Below are positions 16,843-27,920 of a DNA stretch of 64,000 nucleotides, one piece after another (within the stretch, counting starts at the first letter, position 1; the number at the start of each line of letters is the position of its first letter). The notes under the pieces are model-generated. The model made no database searches, was not told where the DNA came from, and saw only the letters and a list, made by a program, of their open reading frames with translations. The stretch spans positions 1,922,001-1,986,000 of the forward strand of contig NZ_CP094459.1 in the NCBI RefSeq assembly GCF_022809715.1, given 5' to 3'. The translations under genes and the position numbers were made by a program. The DNA comes from Burkholderia pyrrocinia. Its GTDB lineage: Bacteria > Pseudomonadota > Gammaproteobacteria > Burkholderiales > Burkholderiaceae.

Positions 16843-17967
16843 TCACGCCATTTGGCCGATCGTCTTGCGGAACCGCATCAGCGACAGCAGGAACAGCGCG
16901 CATCCGATCGCGAACAGCACCGCGAACTGTACCCAGACCGCATCGAAGCCGGCGCCGCGATACAGGATGCGCTGCGCCAGCTCGACGAAATGGGTGGTCG
17001 GCGCGGCCAGCATGATGTCCTGCACGGCCAGCGGCATGCTTTCGCGCGGCGTCAGCCCGCCCGACAGCAACTGCAGCGGCAGCAACACGAGCACGAGCAG
17101 CATCCCGAACTGCGGCATGCTGCGCACGAGCGTCGCGAGAAAGATCCCCATCGACGTCGTCGCGAACAGGTGCAGCGCCATCCCGGCGACGAACAGCGGC
17201 ACGGAGCCCGGAATCGGCACGTGCAATGCGCCGCCCACCACGAACGTCAGCGATGCGACGGCCGCAACCGTGACGACGAGCCCCATCGACCAGACCTTCG
17301 CGAGCATGATTTCCGCCGCGGTCACCGGCATGACCAGCAGATGTTCGATCGTGCCGTGCTCGCGCTCGCGGATCAGCGCCGCCCCGGTCAGGATCATCGA
17401 CAGCATCGTCACGTTGTTGATCAGTTCCATCAGCGCGCCGAACCATACCTCGTCGAGATTCGGGTTGAAGCGCATCCGCATCGCGAGATCGACGGGCGGC
17501 AGCGGCGCGCCGCGATAGCGCCGCACGAACGCGTCGATCTCGCCGGACACGATCTGCTGGACGTAGCCGCCGCCGGTGAATGCCTGGGTCATGCGCGTCG
17601 CATCGACGTTGAGCTGAATCGTCGCATGGCGGCCGGCCAGCACGTCGCGCTGGAAGTCCGGCGGAATGTCGAGCGAGAACGTGTAGTCGCCGTTGTCGAG
17701 ACCGCGATCGGCCGCGACGGCGTCGATGATCGGCGGCGCCGCGAACTGCGGCGGGAAGAACGCCGCGACGATGCGCGCCGACAGCGGCGACGCGTCCTCG
17801 TCGACGATCGCGATCGGCACTTTGTGCAGCGTTTCCGGGCGAGCGGTGGCGGCGACGTAGATCGACGCGCTGAACGTGTAGACGATCAGCGCGAGCAGGA
17901 TCGGGTCGCGGGCGAGGCTCCAGAGTTCCTTGATGCCGAGCCGGTAAATGGCGAGCAGGCGCGACAT
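16843..17967 (-). CDS. ABC-2 type permease (YhhJ-like)
   Basis: The 374-aa membrane protein has one N-terminal helix (about 20-40), a large periplasmic region rich in VDEDASPLS-type text, and five C-terminal helices from about residue 180. This is the ABC-2 exporter permease layout of YhhJ. It contains EREHGTIEHLLVMPV, the cytoplasmic coupling motif of that family. It starts two bases after the stop of the RbbA-like gene and is the last gene of a four-gene exporter operon. Its partner permease half is fused to the ATPase of the previous gene. The substrate is unknown. Confidence 0.9.
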   Translation of the reverse strand: MSRLLAIYRLGIKELWSLARDPILLALIVYTFSASIYVAATARPETLHKVPIAIVDEDASPLSARIVAAFFPPQFAAPPIIDAVAADRGLDNGDYTFSLDIPPDFQRDVLAGRHATIQLNVDATRMTQAFTGGGYVQQIVSGEIDAFVRRYRGAPLPPVDLAMRMRFNPNLDEVWFGALMELINNVTMLSMILTGAALIREREHGTIEHLLVMPVTAAEIMLAKVWSMGLVVTVAAVASLTFVVGGALHVPIPGSVPLFVAGMALHLFATTSMGIFLATLVRSMPQFGMLLVLVLLPLQLLSGGLTPRESMPLAVQDIMLAAPTTHFVELAQRILYRGAGFDAVWVQFAVLFAIGCALFLLSLMRFRKTIGQMA

Positions 17968-17969
17968 GG

Positions 17970-20774
17970 TCAGCGCTCCTGTTTGCGCAGCAGCAGACCG
18001 GTCATGATCAGGATGACCGGTGCCGCCGCGAGCAGCGGCCAGAACTGGGACGACAGGTCGGCCAGCCCGAGCGCCTTGTTGTAAACGCCGCGGCTGATCG
18101 CGAGCATGTAGGTGGCCGGGTAGATCGTACCGATCCACTTGCCGCTGCCTTCGAGCGACGACAGCGGCGTGAGCAGGCCCGAGAACTGCACGACGGGGAT
18201 CAGCGTGCCGATGATCGTCATGAAGATCGCGGCGATCTGGCTGCGGGTGAAGGTCGACGCGAACAGCCCGATGCCCGTGGCCACGACGTTGAATATCAGC
18301 ACCGCGACCGTCAGCGTCGCAAAACTTCCCTTGATCCGCACGCCGAACACGACGTCGGCCAGCACGACCATCAGCAGGAAATTCAGCATCGCCAGCATCA
18401 CGTAGGGCGCCTGCTTGCCGAGCAGGAACTCGGCCCGCGTGACCGGCGTCACGTACAGGTTGACGATCGAACCGAGCTCCCGTTCCCGCACGACCGCGAG
18501 CGCCGTGAGCATCGCGGGCAGCATCAGCAGCAGCATCGGCATGATCGCCGGAATCATCGCCGGCAGGCTCTTGACGTCCGGGTTGTAGCGATAACGAACG
18601 GCGACGTCGACCGCGGGGACGAGCGACGCGCCGAGCCGGCGCTTCGCCTGGTCGCGCAGCCAGTTCTCGTGCATGCCGGCGACATAGCCGCGGATCGTCT
18701 CCGCGCGCATCGGCATCGCACCGTCGACCCATGCGCCGATCTCGACGCGCCGGCCGCGCGCGACATCGCGTGCGAACCCGGGCGGGATCTCGATCGCGAG
18801 CGACAGGTGGCCGCCGCGCATGCGGCGATCGATGTCGCGATCGTCCGCGAGCGGCGCGCGCGGCACGAAATAGCGCGAGCCGGCGAGGTTCTGCGCATAG
18901 TCCTGGCTCAGGATCGACTGGTCGCGGTCGAGCACCGCGAACGTCAGGTTGTCGACGTCGAGACTGATGCCGATGCTGATCACGCACATCAGCACGAGCG
19001 AACCGAACAGCGCCAGCGTCGCGCGCAGCGGGTCGCGGCGCAGCTCCAGCACCTCACGCCACAGATAACTGCCGGCGCGCGCCGGGCTGAACCACGCGGC
19101 CCCGTGGCTTGTGCCTGCCGCCTCGGGCGGCGCGGCAAGCCAGCCGGCGTCGGACGGTGCCTCCGTCAACGCGCCGTCCGCTTGCTGCGCATCGGTCAGG
19201 TATCCGATGAACGCCTCTTCGAGCGTGCCGACGCCGCGCATGCGAACCAGTTCCGCGGGCGCGGCGCTCGCGAGCACGCGGCCCGCGTGCATCAGCGAGA
19301 TGCGATCGCAGCGCTCGGCCTCGTTCATGAAGTGCGTCGAAATGAAGATCGTCACGCGATCGTGCCGCGCGAGCTCGATCATCAGTCGCCAGAAATCATC
19401 CCGTGCGACGGGATCCACGCCGGACGTCGGCTCGTCGAGGATCAGCAGTTCGGGCTTGTGCACCATCGCCACCGCGAGGGACAGCCGCTGCCGCATGCCG
19501 AGCGGCAGCTGCTCGGGCAGTGAGTCGAGCGCGTCGGCGAGCCCGAAGCGCTCGACCATTTCGGCGACCCGCCCGGATACCTCCGGCTCCGGTACGCCGA
19601 ACAGGCGGGCATGCAGCACGAGGTTCTGCCGGACGGTCAGTTCGCCGTACAGCGAAAACCCTTGCGACATGTAGCCGACTCGCCGGCGGGTGTCGATGTC
19701 GTCCGCGGCGACCGGTCGGCCGAACAGCGTCGCGGTGCCTTCGGATGCGGGCAGCAGCCCCGTGAGCATCTTCATGGTCGTCGATTTGCCGCAGCCGTTC
19801 GAGCCGAGAAAACCGAAGATTTCGCCGCGGCGGATCTGCAGGCTCACGTGATCGACCGCGACGAAATCGCCGAACCGCATCGTCAGCGCCTCGGCCTCGA
19901 TCGCATAACCGGCGGAAGCATCGGGCTGAAAAGGCTCGATCCGGATCGGCTGGTGCCCGCGCCGGCGCGCGTCCGGGAGCAACGCGACGAACGCGGCTTC
20001 CAGCGTGTCGCAACCGGTATGCGCGAGCAGTTCGCCGGGGCTGCCCGTCGCCAGCACGCGGCCGGCGTCCATCGCGATCAGCCAGTCGAAACGCCGGGCC
20101 TCGTCCATGTACGCGGTGGCGACCAGTACGCTCATCGCCGGGCGAGCGGCGCGAATGCGTCCGATCAGTTCCCAGAACTGCGCGCGCGAGAGCGGATCCA
20201 CGCCGGTCGTCGGCTCGTCGAGGATCAGCAGGTCGGGATCGTGAATCAATGCGCAGCACAGCCCGAGCTTCTGCTTCATGCCGCCGGACAGTTTGCCGGC
20301 GGGACGGTCGAGGAACGGGTGGAGGCCGGTGCTGCGCGTGAGCGCGTCGATCCGGCGGCGGCGCTCCGCCGCATCGTGGCCGAACAGTCTCGCGAAGAAC
20401 TGCAGGTTTTCCTCGACCGACAGCGTCGCATACAGGTTCCGGCCCAGGCCTTGCGGCATGTACGCGATCCGCCGGCAGACGCGTTCGCGGTGGCGTCGCG
20501 ACGACAGATCCCCGTCGAGGGTCCAGACCTGACCCTGCTGGACCTCGCGCGCGCCGGAAGCGAGCGCGAGCAGGCTCGACTTGCCGACCCCGTCCGGCCC
20601 GATCAGCCCGACCATGCGGCCGGCCGGAATCTCGAGCGTCGCGTCGTCGAGCGCGTACTTGCCGCCGTATCGCAACGAGACGCCCGACAGCCGTACGACC
20701 GCGCCGGGCGCACCCGCAACAGGCGGGCCTTCGGTCGATCCGGCGTCGGCGCCGGCCGGCGACATCGATTTCAT
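17970..20774 (-). CDS. rbbA: RbbA-like fused ABC ATPase-ATPase-permease
   Basis: The 934-aa product has two ABC ATPase domains followed by an ABC-2 permease. Domain one has GPDGVGKSS, the signature LSGGMKQ and [12 protein letters not shown]; domain two has GSNGCGKST and [12 protein letters not shown], with LPLGMRQ where LSGGQ is usual. The membrane part starts near residue 570 and includes [15 protein letters not shown]. This matches E. coli RbbA (YhiH), encoded with yhiI and yhhJ and reported to bind ribosomes. With HlyD and outer-membrane genes next to it, an export role is also likely. The start at 20774 overlaps the HlyD stop (ATGA). Which role dominates is not decided by the sequence. 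Confidence 0.88.
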   Translation of the reverse strand: MKSMSPAGADAGSTEGPPVAGAPGAVVRLSGVSLRYGGKYALDDATLEIPAGRMVGLIGPDGVGKSSLLALASGAREVQQGQVWTLDGDLSSRRHRERVCRRIAYMPQGLGRNLYATLSVEENLQFFARLFGHDAAERRRRIDALTRSTGLHPFLDRPAGKLSGGMKQKLGLCCALIHDPDLLILDEPTTGVDPLSRAQFWELIGRIRAARPAMSVLVATAYMDEARRFDWLIAMDAGRVLATGSPGELLAHTGCDTLEAAFVALLPDARRRGHQPIRIEPFQPDASAGYAIEAEALTMRFGDFVAVDHVSLQIRRGEIFGFLGSNGCGKSTTMKMLTGLLPASEGTATLFGRPVAADDIDTRRRVGYMSQGFSLYGELTVRQNLVLHARLFGVPEPEVSGRVAEMVERFGLADALDSLPEQLPLGMRQRLSLAVAMVHKPELLILDEPTSGVDPVARDDFWRLMIELARHDRVTIFISTHFMNEAERCDRISLMHAGRVLASAAPAELVRMRGVGTLEEAFIGYLTDAQQADGALTEAPSDAGWLAAPPEAAGTSHGAAWFSPARAGSYLWREVLELRRDPLRATLALFGSLVLMCVISIGISLDVDNLTFAVLDRDQSILSQDYAQNLAGSRYFVPRAPLADDRDIDRRMRGGHLSLAIEIPPGFARDVARGRRVEIGAWVDGAMPMRAETIRGYVAGMHENWLRDQAKRRLGASLVPAVDVAVRYRYNPDVKSLPAMIPAIMPMLLLMLPAMLTALAVVRERELGSIVNLYVTPVTRAEFLLGKQAPYVMLAMLNFLLMVVLADVVFGVRIKGSFATLTVAVLIFNVVATGIGLFASTFTRSQIAAIFMTIIGTLIPVVQFSGLLTPLSSLEGSGKWIGTIYPATYMLAISRGVYNKALGLADLSSQFWPLLAAAPVILIMTGLLLRKQER

Positions 20775-21844
20775 TGCGGCACCCTGATCGCGAGGCGCTC
20801 GGGCCACGCCATGTTCGGATCGGCCTTCAGCCACGCGACACCCGGCAGCCCGGTCTTGACGAGCTTCAGATGGCGCTGCAGCAGATCGCGGTCGATGCGC
20901 GCCTTCACGCGGAACATCAGCTTCTGCCGCTCGGTGGCCGTCTCGACCGTCTTCGGCGTGAACTGCGCGGTGCTCGACACGTACGACACACGTGCCGGAA
21001 TCACGTATTCCGGCGCGGCGTCGAGCACGATCCGCACGTCGGCGCCGAGCGGCACTCGACCGACGACCGTTTCGGGCAGGAAGAACGTCATGTAGACGTC
21101 CGACAGGTCGACGACGTTGAGCACCTTGCCGCCTGCCGGCAGCACCTCGCCCGATTCGGCCACGCGATACTGGACGCGCCCGTCGCGCGGCGACGTCAGA
21201 TCGCTGTCCGAGATGTCGGCCTGCACGCGCGCGACGGTCGCCTGCGCGGCCGTCACGGCGGAGCGCGCCGCAACCAGCTGGGCCTTCGTGGCGTCGATCG
21301 CGGCCTGCGCGGCTTCCGCCTGCGCACGCGCGGCGCTCACGGTTGCCCGCAGGCTGCCGGCGCGCGCGCGATCGTCGTCGAGCTCCTGCAGCGACGACGC
21401 ACCGTCGCGCGACAGGGTTTCGGAACGCGCGAGCCGCCGCGTCGCCGCGTCGAGTTCGCTTTCCCGCTGCACGACCACGGCCGCCGCGGCAGCCTTGTCG
21501 CTGCGCCGCTGCGCGACCTGCGCGTCGACGCTCGCCGCGGTGTTCACCGCCTGCTGCTCCCTGGCGCGCGCTTCGTCGAGCTGCGCCTGCAGCACGACGA
21601 CGTCCATGTGCGCGAGTGGCTGCCCGGCCTTCACGAAGTCGCCTTCGTCGACGAGCATCGCGGCGACGCGCCCCGGCAGCTTGGTCGCGACGTCGATCTC
21701 GGTCGCCTCGATCCGGCCGTTGCCGCTCACCAGGCCGGCATCCGCGTGTCCGTCGCGCCAGCGTGTCCACCCGTAGTAGATCAGGCCGATCGCGAGCACG
21801 GCGGCGCCGGCACCGATCAGAAGAGGGCGCTTGATGGTTTTCAT
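20771..21844 (-). CDS. HlyD-family membrane fusion protein (YhiI-like)
   Basis: The 357-aa protein has one N-terminal membrane anchor (about residues 8-25), a lipoyl-like half ([17 protein letters not shown]), a long alpha-helical hairpin of about residues 90-220 rich in Ala and Gln, and the second half [20 protein letters not shown]. It should bridge the inner-membrane ABC exporter and the outer-membrane channel. It overlaps both neighbours by four bases (ATGA at 20771-20774 and 21841-21844), showing tight translational coupling. Its length is close to that of YhiI. Confidence 0.92.
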   Translation of the reverse strand: MKTIKRPLLIGAGAAVLAIGLIYYGWTRWRDGHADAGLVSGNGRIEATEIDVATKLPGRVAAMLVDEGDFVKAGQPLAHMDVVVLQAQLDEARAREQQAVNTAASVDAQVAQRRSDKAAAAAVVVQRESELDAATRRLARSETLSRDGASSLQELDDDRARAGSLRATVSAARAQAEAAQAAIDATKAQLVAARSAVTAAQATVARVQADISDSDLTSPRDGRVQYRVAESGEVLPAGGKVLNVVDLSDVYMTFFLPETVVGRVPLGADVRIVLDAAPEYVIPARVSYVSSTAQFTPKTVETATERQKLMFRVKARIDRDLLQRHLKLVKTGLPGVAWLKADPNMAWPERLAIRVPQ

Positions 21845-23346
21845 CGTGTGGAATCCGGATCGGTCGAAGTGTTGATCGGCGACGCGGCGGCCTCGTCGTC
21901 CTCGTGCGTCGCGCCGCCGAGCGCGCCGTACAGCGCGACGCGGCTCGACAGCAGCGCACGGCGCGCCATCACCCATTGCTGCTCCGCGTTCATCAGGTCC
22001 CGTTGCGCGTCGAGCACTTCGAGGAACCGTGTGGCGCCGCTGTCGTAGCGCAGCTTCGCCAGGCGCGCCCGTTCGGTTTGGGAGGCCAGCGTGGCGCGCT
22101 CGATGCGTACCTGGTCCGCCAGCCAGTAGCGGGACGCGAGCGCGTCGGACACGTCGCGGAAGGCGCCTTGCAGCGTCTTTTCGTACTTCGCGAGCGCCTC
22201 GTCGCGCTGCGCATGCGCAAGGGCGAGATTCGAGCGGTTTCGGCCGCCGTCGAAAAGCGGCAGCGTCACGGTGGGGACGATCGACCATACGCCGGCGCCG
22301 GACGACAGCAGATCATGCAGCGCGCTGCTGCCCGAGCCGATCGAGCTCGTCAATGCGATGCGGGGAAAGAATGCGGCGCGCGCTGCGCCGATGTTCGCGC
22401 GCGTCGCCTGCAACTCGTGCTCGGCCGCAATCACGTCCGGACGGTTGGCGAGCAGCGACGAAGGCAGGCCGGGGGCGAGCGACGGCGTCACCGCGCCGTC
22501 GTCGAGCGCGAGCGGCGCGTCGGGCAGATCCGGCGGCCCGCCGACGAGCAACGCCAGCGCATCGGCAGCCGACGCGCGTGCCTGCTGCAACTGGACCCCA
22601 AGGGATTCCGCCTGCTGCAGTAGGATCTCCGATTGCGTCAGGTCGAGTCGCGAAATCGCGCCGGCCGCCTGGCGAAGCCGGAAAATCCGCAGCGATTCGC
22701 GCCGCGTGTCGATCGTCGCGCGGGTCAGCGCGATGCGTTCGTCGAGCTCGCACAGGGTCAGGTACGCGTCCGCGACCGCGGTGATCACGCTCAGCGTCGC
22801 GGCTCGCCGGGCCGCATCGCTCGCCAGGTAGCGCTGGAGCGCCGCGTCTTTCAGGTTGCGCACACGGCCCCAGAAATCGATCTCCCATTGCGTCTCGGCC
22901 AGCCGAACCTCGTAGACCTGGCCGATCATGGGCGTCGGGGACAGGAAGCCGCCCGGTGTACGAAACCGCGCGTAGGCGGCGCCCGCATCGATCGACGGCC
23001 ACTGGTCCGCGCGGCGGATGCCATAGACGGCGCGTGCCTGCTCGACGCGCGCGACGGCCGCGCGCAGATCGCGATTGTCGGTCAGCGCCTGTGCGATCAA
23101 CGCGCGAAGACGCGCATCGACGAAGTATTGCTGCCACGCCGGCACCTGCGCCGCGACCGGGGCGTTGGCGTTGACGCTGACGGATGGATCCGGAAATGCG
23201 GCAGGGATCGGCGCGGCGGGACGCTCGTCGGGCGGCGCAAGCGACAGGCATCCCGAAAGCAGTCCCGCGCCCGTTGTCATCGCAACGAAACGCACGCACC
23301 GCGCAACGGCGATGTGGAAGTCAGCGGGAAGCGCGATGGCGCGCAT
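21841..23346 (-). CDS. NodT-family outer-membrane efflux lipoprotein
   Basis: The 501-aa product is a TolC-like outer-membrane factor. The start at 23346 follows GAGG, and the signal ends at lipobox LLSGC, so the mature protein is lipid-anchored. Two OEP repeats are visible, including [14 protein letters not shown] and the second-repeat [28 protein letters not shown], quoted here as two parts of one conserved block. It ends in a Ser/Asp-rich tail. It is the first gene of the exporter operon and gives the system an exit channel. A one-mismatch FNR-type box lies 96 bases upstream. Confidence 0.92.
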   Translation of the reverse strand: MRAIALPADFHIAVARCVRFVAMTTGAGLLSGCLSLAPPDERPAAPIPAAFPDPSVSVNANAPVAAQVPAWQQYFVDARLRALIAQALTDNRDLRAAVARVEQARAVYGIRRADQWPSIDAGAAYARFRTPGGFLSPTPMIGQVYEVRLAETQWEIDFWGRVRNLKDAALQRYLASDAARRAATLSVITAVADAYLTLCELDERIALTRATIDTRRESLRIFRLRQAAGAISRLDLTQSEILLQQAESLGVQLQQARASAADALALLVGGPPDLPDAPLALDDGAVTPSLAPGLPSSLLANRPDVIAAEHELQATRANIGAARAAFFPRIALTSSIGSGSSALHDLLSSGAGVWSIVPTVTLPLFDGGRNRSNLALAHAQRDEALAKYEKTLQGAFRDVSDALASRYWLADQVRIERATLASQTERARLAKLRYDSGATRFLEVLDAQRDLMNAEQQWVMARRALLSSRVALYGALGGATHEDDEAAASPINTSTDPDSTR

Positions 23347-23441
23347 GGAATGCCTCGGCGAATACGGGAACACGGGATGGCGCCGCCTCGTGGCGTCGCC
23401 GCTTCGGGTTCACTTATATCCGACGATAGCGGTCCCCGCCC

Positions 23442-23455
23442 TTGATCTGTATCAC
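23442..23455 (-). promoter_or_regulatory. FNR/Anr-type box, one mismatch
   Basis: TTGATCTGTATCAC has a single mismatch at the last base. It lies 96 bases upstream of the NodT-type gene start at 23346 and would control the exporter operon. Confidence 0.6.
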
Positions 23456-23652
23456 TTCGGCGGGGATGCGTTTCGAGCGGTGCTTCGCTTGACATCTGCG
23501 CCGGAAATGTATCAACCCTACGGGTAGCGTCGTACGCCGGACTCGAGCAAACCGCTGGGGGAAGAAGTGCAAAGAGTCGACGCATCCGCCAATCCACCGC
23601 CGACCGCTTGCAGGCTCCCCGCGCATCTCCGTTGCCGCCCCCGGGTTCCCCC

Positions 23653-23694
23653 TTGACATGAGTCAACCGACATCGGCGATTCGGTACCTACTAT
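23653..23694 (+). promoter_or_regulatory. FNR/Anr-dependent promoter of the arc operon
   Basis: The box TTGACATGAGTCAA at 23653-23666 is a perfect match. TACTAT at 23689-23694 is a good -10 hexamer. If transcription starts near 23701, the box is centred at about -41.5, the standard class II FNR position. The arginine deiminase operon of Pseudomonas is a classic Anr target, which supports the call. arcD starts about 300 bases further on. Confidence 0.85.
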
Positions 23695-23998
23695 CGTCAT
23701 TGGAATCGGCGGGCGCCACGGCGTTGCACTTGCACCGGCATACCCCGCTTGCCTGTCGAGTGATGCCGTCGATATCCGGTTTGCTTCGATCCCGGTCGCA
23801 TCGATCGATATAAGTAGGACTCCAATTCTTCCTGATTGGACCACGGTTTGTTACCGACGCGTTTCCCGTTCGTTTCGACGAAAACGCATCGGCCGGTTGC
23901 GCTGCCCGCAGCCGGGAAGAGCGCCCGTTACGGTGCGACGTCGCAGCATCCAGTCGCATGCCGTGGCCAGGCCAAGTCAACGCATTCGGAGAACTGGT

Positions 23999-25492
23999 AT
24001 GAGCCAACCTGTAGTCGAAAAACCGCCGGTCGACGGCCAGCAGCCGTCGAAGCCGGCGGCCGGCGGCCCGGAAACGCGCAAGCTCGGCCTGCTGCTGTTG
24101 AGCGGCATCGTCGTCGGCTCGATGATCGGCGGCGGTGCCTTCAACCTGCCGCAGAACATGGCCGCGGGCGCCGGCCTGGGCGCCATTGCGATCGCATGGG
24201 CCATCACGCTCGTCGGCATGTTCTTCATGGCCAACGCGTTCCGCACGCTGGCGGACCAGCGTCCCGACCTGACTGCCGGCATCTATTCCTATGCACGAGA
24301 AGGTTTCGGCAAGTTCGCCGGCTTCGAGATGGCGTGGGGGTATTGGCTCAGTTCCGCATTCGGCAACGTCGCGTTCGCGGTGCTCATCATGCAGACGCTG
24401 GGATATTTCTTTCCGGTGCTCGACGGCAAGAACTGGCAGTCGATCGTGGGCGGTTCCCTGTTGATCTGGGTCTTGCACTTCATGGTGCTCTCCGGCGTGA
24501 AGCGGGTGGCGATCCTCAACACGATGGCGAGCATCGTCAACATCGTCACGCTGTCGATCGCGATCGTCGTGATCGCGCTGTTCTTCCAGAAAGGGCACTT
24601 CACGTTCGACGTCTGGGGGCAGCAGCAACACCTGGGCAGCACGCTCGCGCAGATCAAGAGCACGATGCTGGTCACGCTGTGGGTGTTCATCGGCATCGAG
24701 GGCGCCGTGGTCGTGTCCGATCGGGCGCGCAACCAGCACGAAGTGGGTACCGCGACGTTCATCGGGCTCGCGGTCTGCACGACGCTCTACTTCCTGCTTT
24801 CGGCGCTGCCGTTCAGCGTCATGTCCCAGCACCAGCTGGCCGGCCTGCAGAACCCGTCCTCCGCGTATGTGCTGGAGCAGCTCGTCGGGCACTGGGGCGC
24901 GATCTTCATCGTCGTCGCGTTGCTGTTTTCGGTACTGAGCTGCTGGCTCGCGTGGACGGTGCTCGTCGCCGAACTGCCCTTTGCGGCTGCCAAGGACAAC
25001 ATTTTCCCGCGCTTCCTGTCCCGCGAGAACCGGCATCACGCGGCCGCGCCGTCGTTATGGCTGTCGAGCGCGGTGATGCAGGTGATGATGTTCGTCGTGC
25101 TGTTCGCGCATGACGCATGGATCTGGCTCATCAGTGTGGCCGGGGTCATGATCCTGCCGCCGTATCTCGCGAGCACCGGCTTTCTGTGGAAGTGCGCCAC
25201 GCAAAAGGGCTTTCACGAGCGGGCGGGCGAGGGCAAGCGCGCGTCGATCTGGACCGGCGTGCTGGGAACCGTTTATGCGGCCTGGCTGCTCTATGCGGCC
25301 GGCCCGACCTATCTGCTGATGTCCACCATTTTCTTCGTCGTCGGCATCCCGGTGTTCTGGTATGCGCAGCGCGAGAAGGATCCGCAGTCGAACGTCTTCA
25401 CCGCTCGCGAACGCGTGGCGGCCGTCGTGCTGCTTGCGGTCGCGGTAAGCGCGGTCGTGCTGTTCGCGAAGGGCATCGTGTCGGTCGGCTGA
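23999..25492 (+). CDS. arcD: Arginine/ornithine antiporter
   Basis: The 497-aa integral membrane protein belongs to the APC superfamily, basic amino-acid antiporter group. It has about 12 predicted helices. The first carries SGIVVGSMIGGGAFNLPQ, the conserved GSxIGxGxF substrate-binding motif. It should exchange external arginine for internal ornithine, feeding the arginine deiminase pathway. The start at 23999 follows a GGAG site. It is the first gene of arcDABC. A proline- and Gln-rich cytoplasmic N-terminal tail of about 25 residues precedes helix one. Confidence 0.92.
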   Translation: MSQPVVEKPPVDGQQPSKPAAGGPETRKLGLLLLSGIVVGSMIGGGAFNLPQNMAAGAGLGAIAIAWAITLVGMFFMANAFRTLADQRPDLTAGIYSYAREGFGKFAGFEMAWGYWLSSAFGNVAFAVLIMQTLGYFFPVLDGKNWQSIVGGSLLIWVLHFMVLSGVKRVAILNTMASIVNIVTLSIAIVVIALFFQKGHFTFDVWGQQQHLGSTLAQIKSTMLVTLWVFIGIEGAVVVSDRARNQHEVGTATFIGLAVCTTLYFLLSALPFSVMSQHQLAGLQNPSSAYVLEQLVGHWGAIFIVVALLFSVLSCWLAWTVLVAELPFAAAKDNIFPRFLSRENRHHAAAPSLWLSSAVMQVMMFVVLFAHDAWIWLISVAGVMILPPYLASTGFLWKCATQKGFHERAGEGKRASIWTGVLGTVYAAWLLYAAGPTYLLMSTIFFVVGIPVFWYAQREKDPQSNVFTARERVAAVVLLAVAVSAVVLFAKGIVSVG

Positions 25493-25499
25493 TGCGCGC

Positions 25500-25551
25500 G
25501 CCCGCCGGCTTCCGGGTTTCGACAGCGTGACCCGGAATCTCGACGGCGGGC
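25500..25551 (+). other. Two-part stem-loop between arcD and arcA
   Basis: Outer arms GCCCGCCG (25500-25507) and CGGCGGGC (25544-25551) and inner arms TTCCGGGT (25510-25517) and ACCCGGAA (25530-25537) can pair, giving a strong RNA hairpin eight bases after the arcD stop. It could be a partial terminator or an RNA-stability element that sets the ratio of arcD to arcABC message. No T-run follows. Confidence 0.55.
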
Positions 25552-25629
25552 ATGGACGCGACGGCCGCATGCGACTCCCGACCGCCGTCGCGATCTAACC
25601 ACTACTTCAGGATCAAGGACCATCAAACC

Positions 25630-26853
25630 ATGACATTGGGCGTTCACTCCGAAGCCGGCAAGCTGCGCACCGTGATGGTGTGCGCGCCGGGCCTCGCTCA
25701 TCGGCGGCTCACGCCGGCCAACTGCGGCTCCTTGCTGTTCGACGACGTGCTGTGGGTCGACAAGGCGATCGAGGATCACCAGACCTTCGTGCGTGTGCTG
25801 CGCGAACGGGACGTGGAAGTGCTGGAATTCCAGCACCTGCTGGCCGAAGTCTGTCTCGATACCAACGCGCGAGACTGGATCCTCGATCGCCGCATCACCG
25901 AGGAGGAAGTCGGCACCGGCATGTTGCGGGAACTGAGGTTATGGCTCGAATCGATGCCGGCGCAGCGGCTTGCCGACGCACTGATCGGCGGCGTCGCCAA
26001 ATCGGAGCTGCCGTTCGACGCGCGCGGCCTGTTCGGCGGTTATCTGGAGCGGTCCGACTTCGTGATTCCGCCGCTCGTGAACCTGATTTTTCAGCGCGAT
26101 CCGAGCGCGTGGATCTACGGCGGCGTGACGTTGCATCCGATGTTCTGGCCGGCGCGGCGCAAGGAAACGCTGCTGCTCGCCGCGGTCTATGCTTTCCATC
26201 CGCGTTTTGCCGGCCAGGTTCGCACCTGGTGGGGCAATCCCGACGTCGACCACGGCACACAGACGCTCGAAGGCGGCGACGTGATGGCGATCGGTAACGG
26301 CGTGGTGCTGATCGGCATGGGCGAGCGTTCGAGCCCGCAAGCCGTGACGCAGGTGGCGCGCGCACTGTTTGCCGGACACGGCGCGAAGCGCGTGATCGCC
26401 TGCCAGTTGCCGAAGTCGCGCGCGTCGATGCATCTGGACACGGTGTTCTCGTTCCTCGACGCGGACTTCGTCAGCATTTATCCGGACGTGGCCGACGAGA
26501 TCCGCTGCACGAGCCTGTACCCCGGCGACGCGCTCGGGCAGGTGCGCTACGAGCGCCATGACGGCCGGTTCCTGGAAGTCGTCGCCAACGCGCTCGGCGT
26601 CGGCTCGCTGCGCGTGCTGACGACGGGGGGCGACCGCTACGAGAGCGAACGCGAGCAATGGGACGACGGCAACAACGTGCTCGCGCTGGATCGCCGCGTC
26701 GTGCTCGCGTACGACCGCAACACCTACACGAATCGCAAGATGCGCCAGGCCGGCGTCGAAGTCATCGAGCTGCCGGGCGGCGAACTCGGCCGCGGGCGCG
26801 GCGGCAGCCATTGCCTCAGCTGCCCGGTGGCGCGCGATCCGATCGCGCTCTGA
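25630..26853 (+). CDS. arcA: Arginine deiminase
   Basis: The 407-aa enzyme hydrolyses arginine to citrulline and ammonia, the first step of the ATP-yielding arginine deiminase pathway. It starts [18 protein letters not shown]. It shows the guanidino-group modifying enzyme core, with [22 protein letters not shown] and [12 protein letters not shown]. The catalytic Cys395 is in [14 protein letters not shown], which aligns with Cys406 of the Pseudomonas enzyme. The start at 25630 has AAGGA upstream. It is separated from arcD by 137 bases containing a hairpin, and from arcB by 52 bases. Confidence 0.95.
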   Translation: MTLGVHSEAGKLRTVMVCAPGLAHRRLTPANCGSLLFDDVLWVDKAIEDHQTFVRVLRERDVEVLEFQHLLAEVCLDTNARDWILDRRITEEEVGTGMLRELRLWLESMPAQRLADALIGGVAKSELPFDARGLFGGYLERSDFVIPPLVNLIFQRDPSAWIYGGVTLHPMFWPARRKETLLLAAVYAFHPRFAGQVRTWWGNPDVDHGTQTLEGGDVMAIGNGVVLIGMGERSSPQAVTQVARALFAGHGAKRVIACQLPKSRASMHLDTVFSFLDADFVSIYPDVADEIRCTSLYPGDALGQVRYERHDGRFLEVVANALGVGSLRVLTTGGDRYESEREQWDDGNNVLALDRRVVLAYDRNTYTNRKMRQAGVEVIELPGGELGRGRGGSHCLSCPVARDPIAL

Positions 26854-26905
26854 CCGCACATTCGACCGCGCATTTTGCGCCGATATCGACAGACGGAATC
26901 TCACC

Positions 26906-27907
26906 ATGTTCAACGTACACAACCGCAGCTACCTGACGCTGATCGACTATACGCCGCGCCAGATCCGCTATCTCCTCGACCTGTCCCGCGACCTGAAGCG
27001 GGCGAAATATGCGGGAACCGAGCAGCCGCGCCTGACCGGCAAGAACATCGCGCTGATCTTCGAGAAGACCTCCACGCGCACGCGCTGCGCGTTCGAGGTT
27101 GCCGCGCACGACCAGGGCGCGCACGTCACCTATATCGACCCGACCGGCTCGCAGATCGGCCACAAGGAATCGATGAAGGACACGGCGCGCGTGCTGGGCC
27201 GCATGTACGATGCGATCGAGTATCGCGGCTTCGGCCAGGCCATCGTCGAGGAACTCGCGCAGTATGCGGGCGTGCCGGTCTACAACGGGCTGACCGACGA
27301 ATTCCATCCGACCCAGATGCTGGCCGACGTGCTGACCATGCACGAACACAGCGACAAGCCGCTGCACGAGATCGCGTATTGCTACATCGGCGACGCGCAC
27401 AACAATACCGGCAATTCGCTGATGATCGTCGGCGCGAAGCTCGGCATGGACGTGCGCCTGTGCGCGCCGCGGCATCTGTGGCCGCATGACGAACTGATCG
27501 CGCAATGCCGCGAGATCGCCGCGAAAACCGGCGCGCGGCTCACGCTGACCGAGCAGCCTGCGGAGGCCGTGAAAGGCGCGGACTTCATTTATACGGACGT
27601 GTGGGTGTCGATGGGCGAGCCCGAGGAGGCCTGGGTCGAACGCATCCGCACGCTGCTGCCGTACCAGGTGAACGCCGCGCTCCTGGCGGCAGCCGGCAAC
27701 CCGCGCGTGAAGTTCATGCATTGCCTGCCGGCGTTTCACGACGCTCATACGGTAGTGGGCAAGCAGCTCGCGGATCGCTTCGGCTTGACCGACGGCGTGG
27801 AGGTGACCGACGAGGTATTCGAGTCGGACGCGTCCATCGTCTTCGAGCAGGCCGAGAACCGGCTGCATACGATCAAGGCCGTGCTGGTCGCGACGCTGGC
27901 GAGCTAG
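26906..27907 (+). CDS. arcB: Ornithine carbamoyltransferase, catabolic
   Basis: The 333-aa enzyme cleaves citrulline with phosphate to ornithine and carbamoyl phosphate when it works in the arginine deiminase pathway. Family motifs are present: the carbamoyl phosphate site STRTR at residues 56-60, the [13 protein letters not shown] region near 130, and HCLPAFHD near 272 for ornithine binding. Its place between arcA and arcC supports the catabolic form over the biosynthetic ArgF. The start at 26906 gives [12 protein letters not shown]. Confidence 0.95.
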   Translation: MFNVHNRSYLTLIDYTPRQIRYLLDLSRDLKRAKYAGTEQPRLTGKNIALIFEKTSTRTRCAFEVAAHDQGAHVTYIDPTGSQIGHKESMKDTARVLGRMYDAIEYRGFGQAIVEELAQYAGVPVYNGLTDEFHPTQMLADVLTMHEHSDKPLHEIAYCYIGDAHNNTGNSLMIVGAKLGMDVRLCAPRHLWPHDELIAQCREIAAKTGARLTLTEQPAEAVKGADFIYTDVWVSMGEPEEAWVERIRTLLPYQVNAALLAAAGNPRVKFMHCLPAFHDAHTVVGKQLADRFGLTDGVEVTDEVFESDASIVFEQAENRLHTIKAVLVATLAS

Positions 27908-27920
27908 GGGAGGGGAACCG

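Larger units (their letters stand above)
23347..23998. other. Divergent control region, exporter operon / arc operon
   Basis: This 652-base gene-free region holds two FNR-type sites, one facing each operon (23442-23455 and 23653-23666). The remaining sequence includes a roughly 300-base leader before arcD. No credible ORF was found in it. Confidence 0.7.

Noticed and set aside
23488..23520. TTGACATCTGC... and a distant ATCAA as a further FNR box
   Set aside because: The half-sites are too far apart; the required spacing of four bases is not met.
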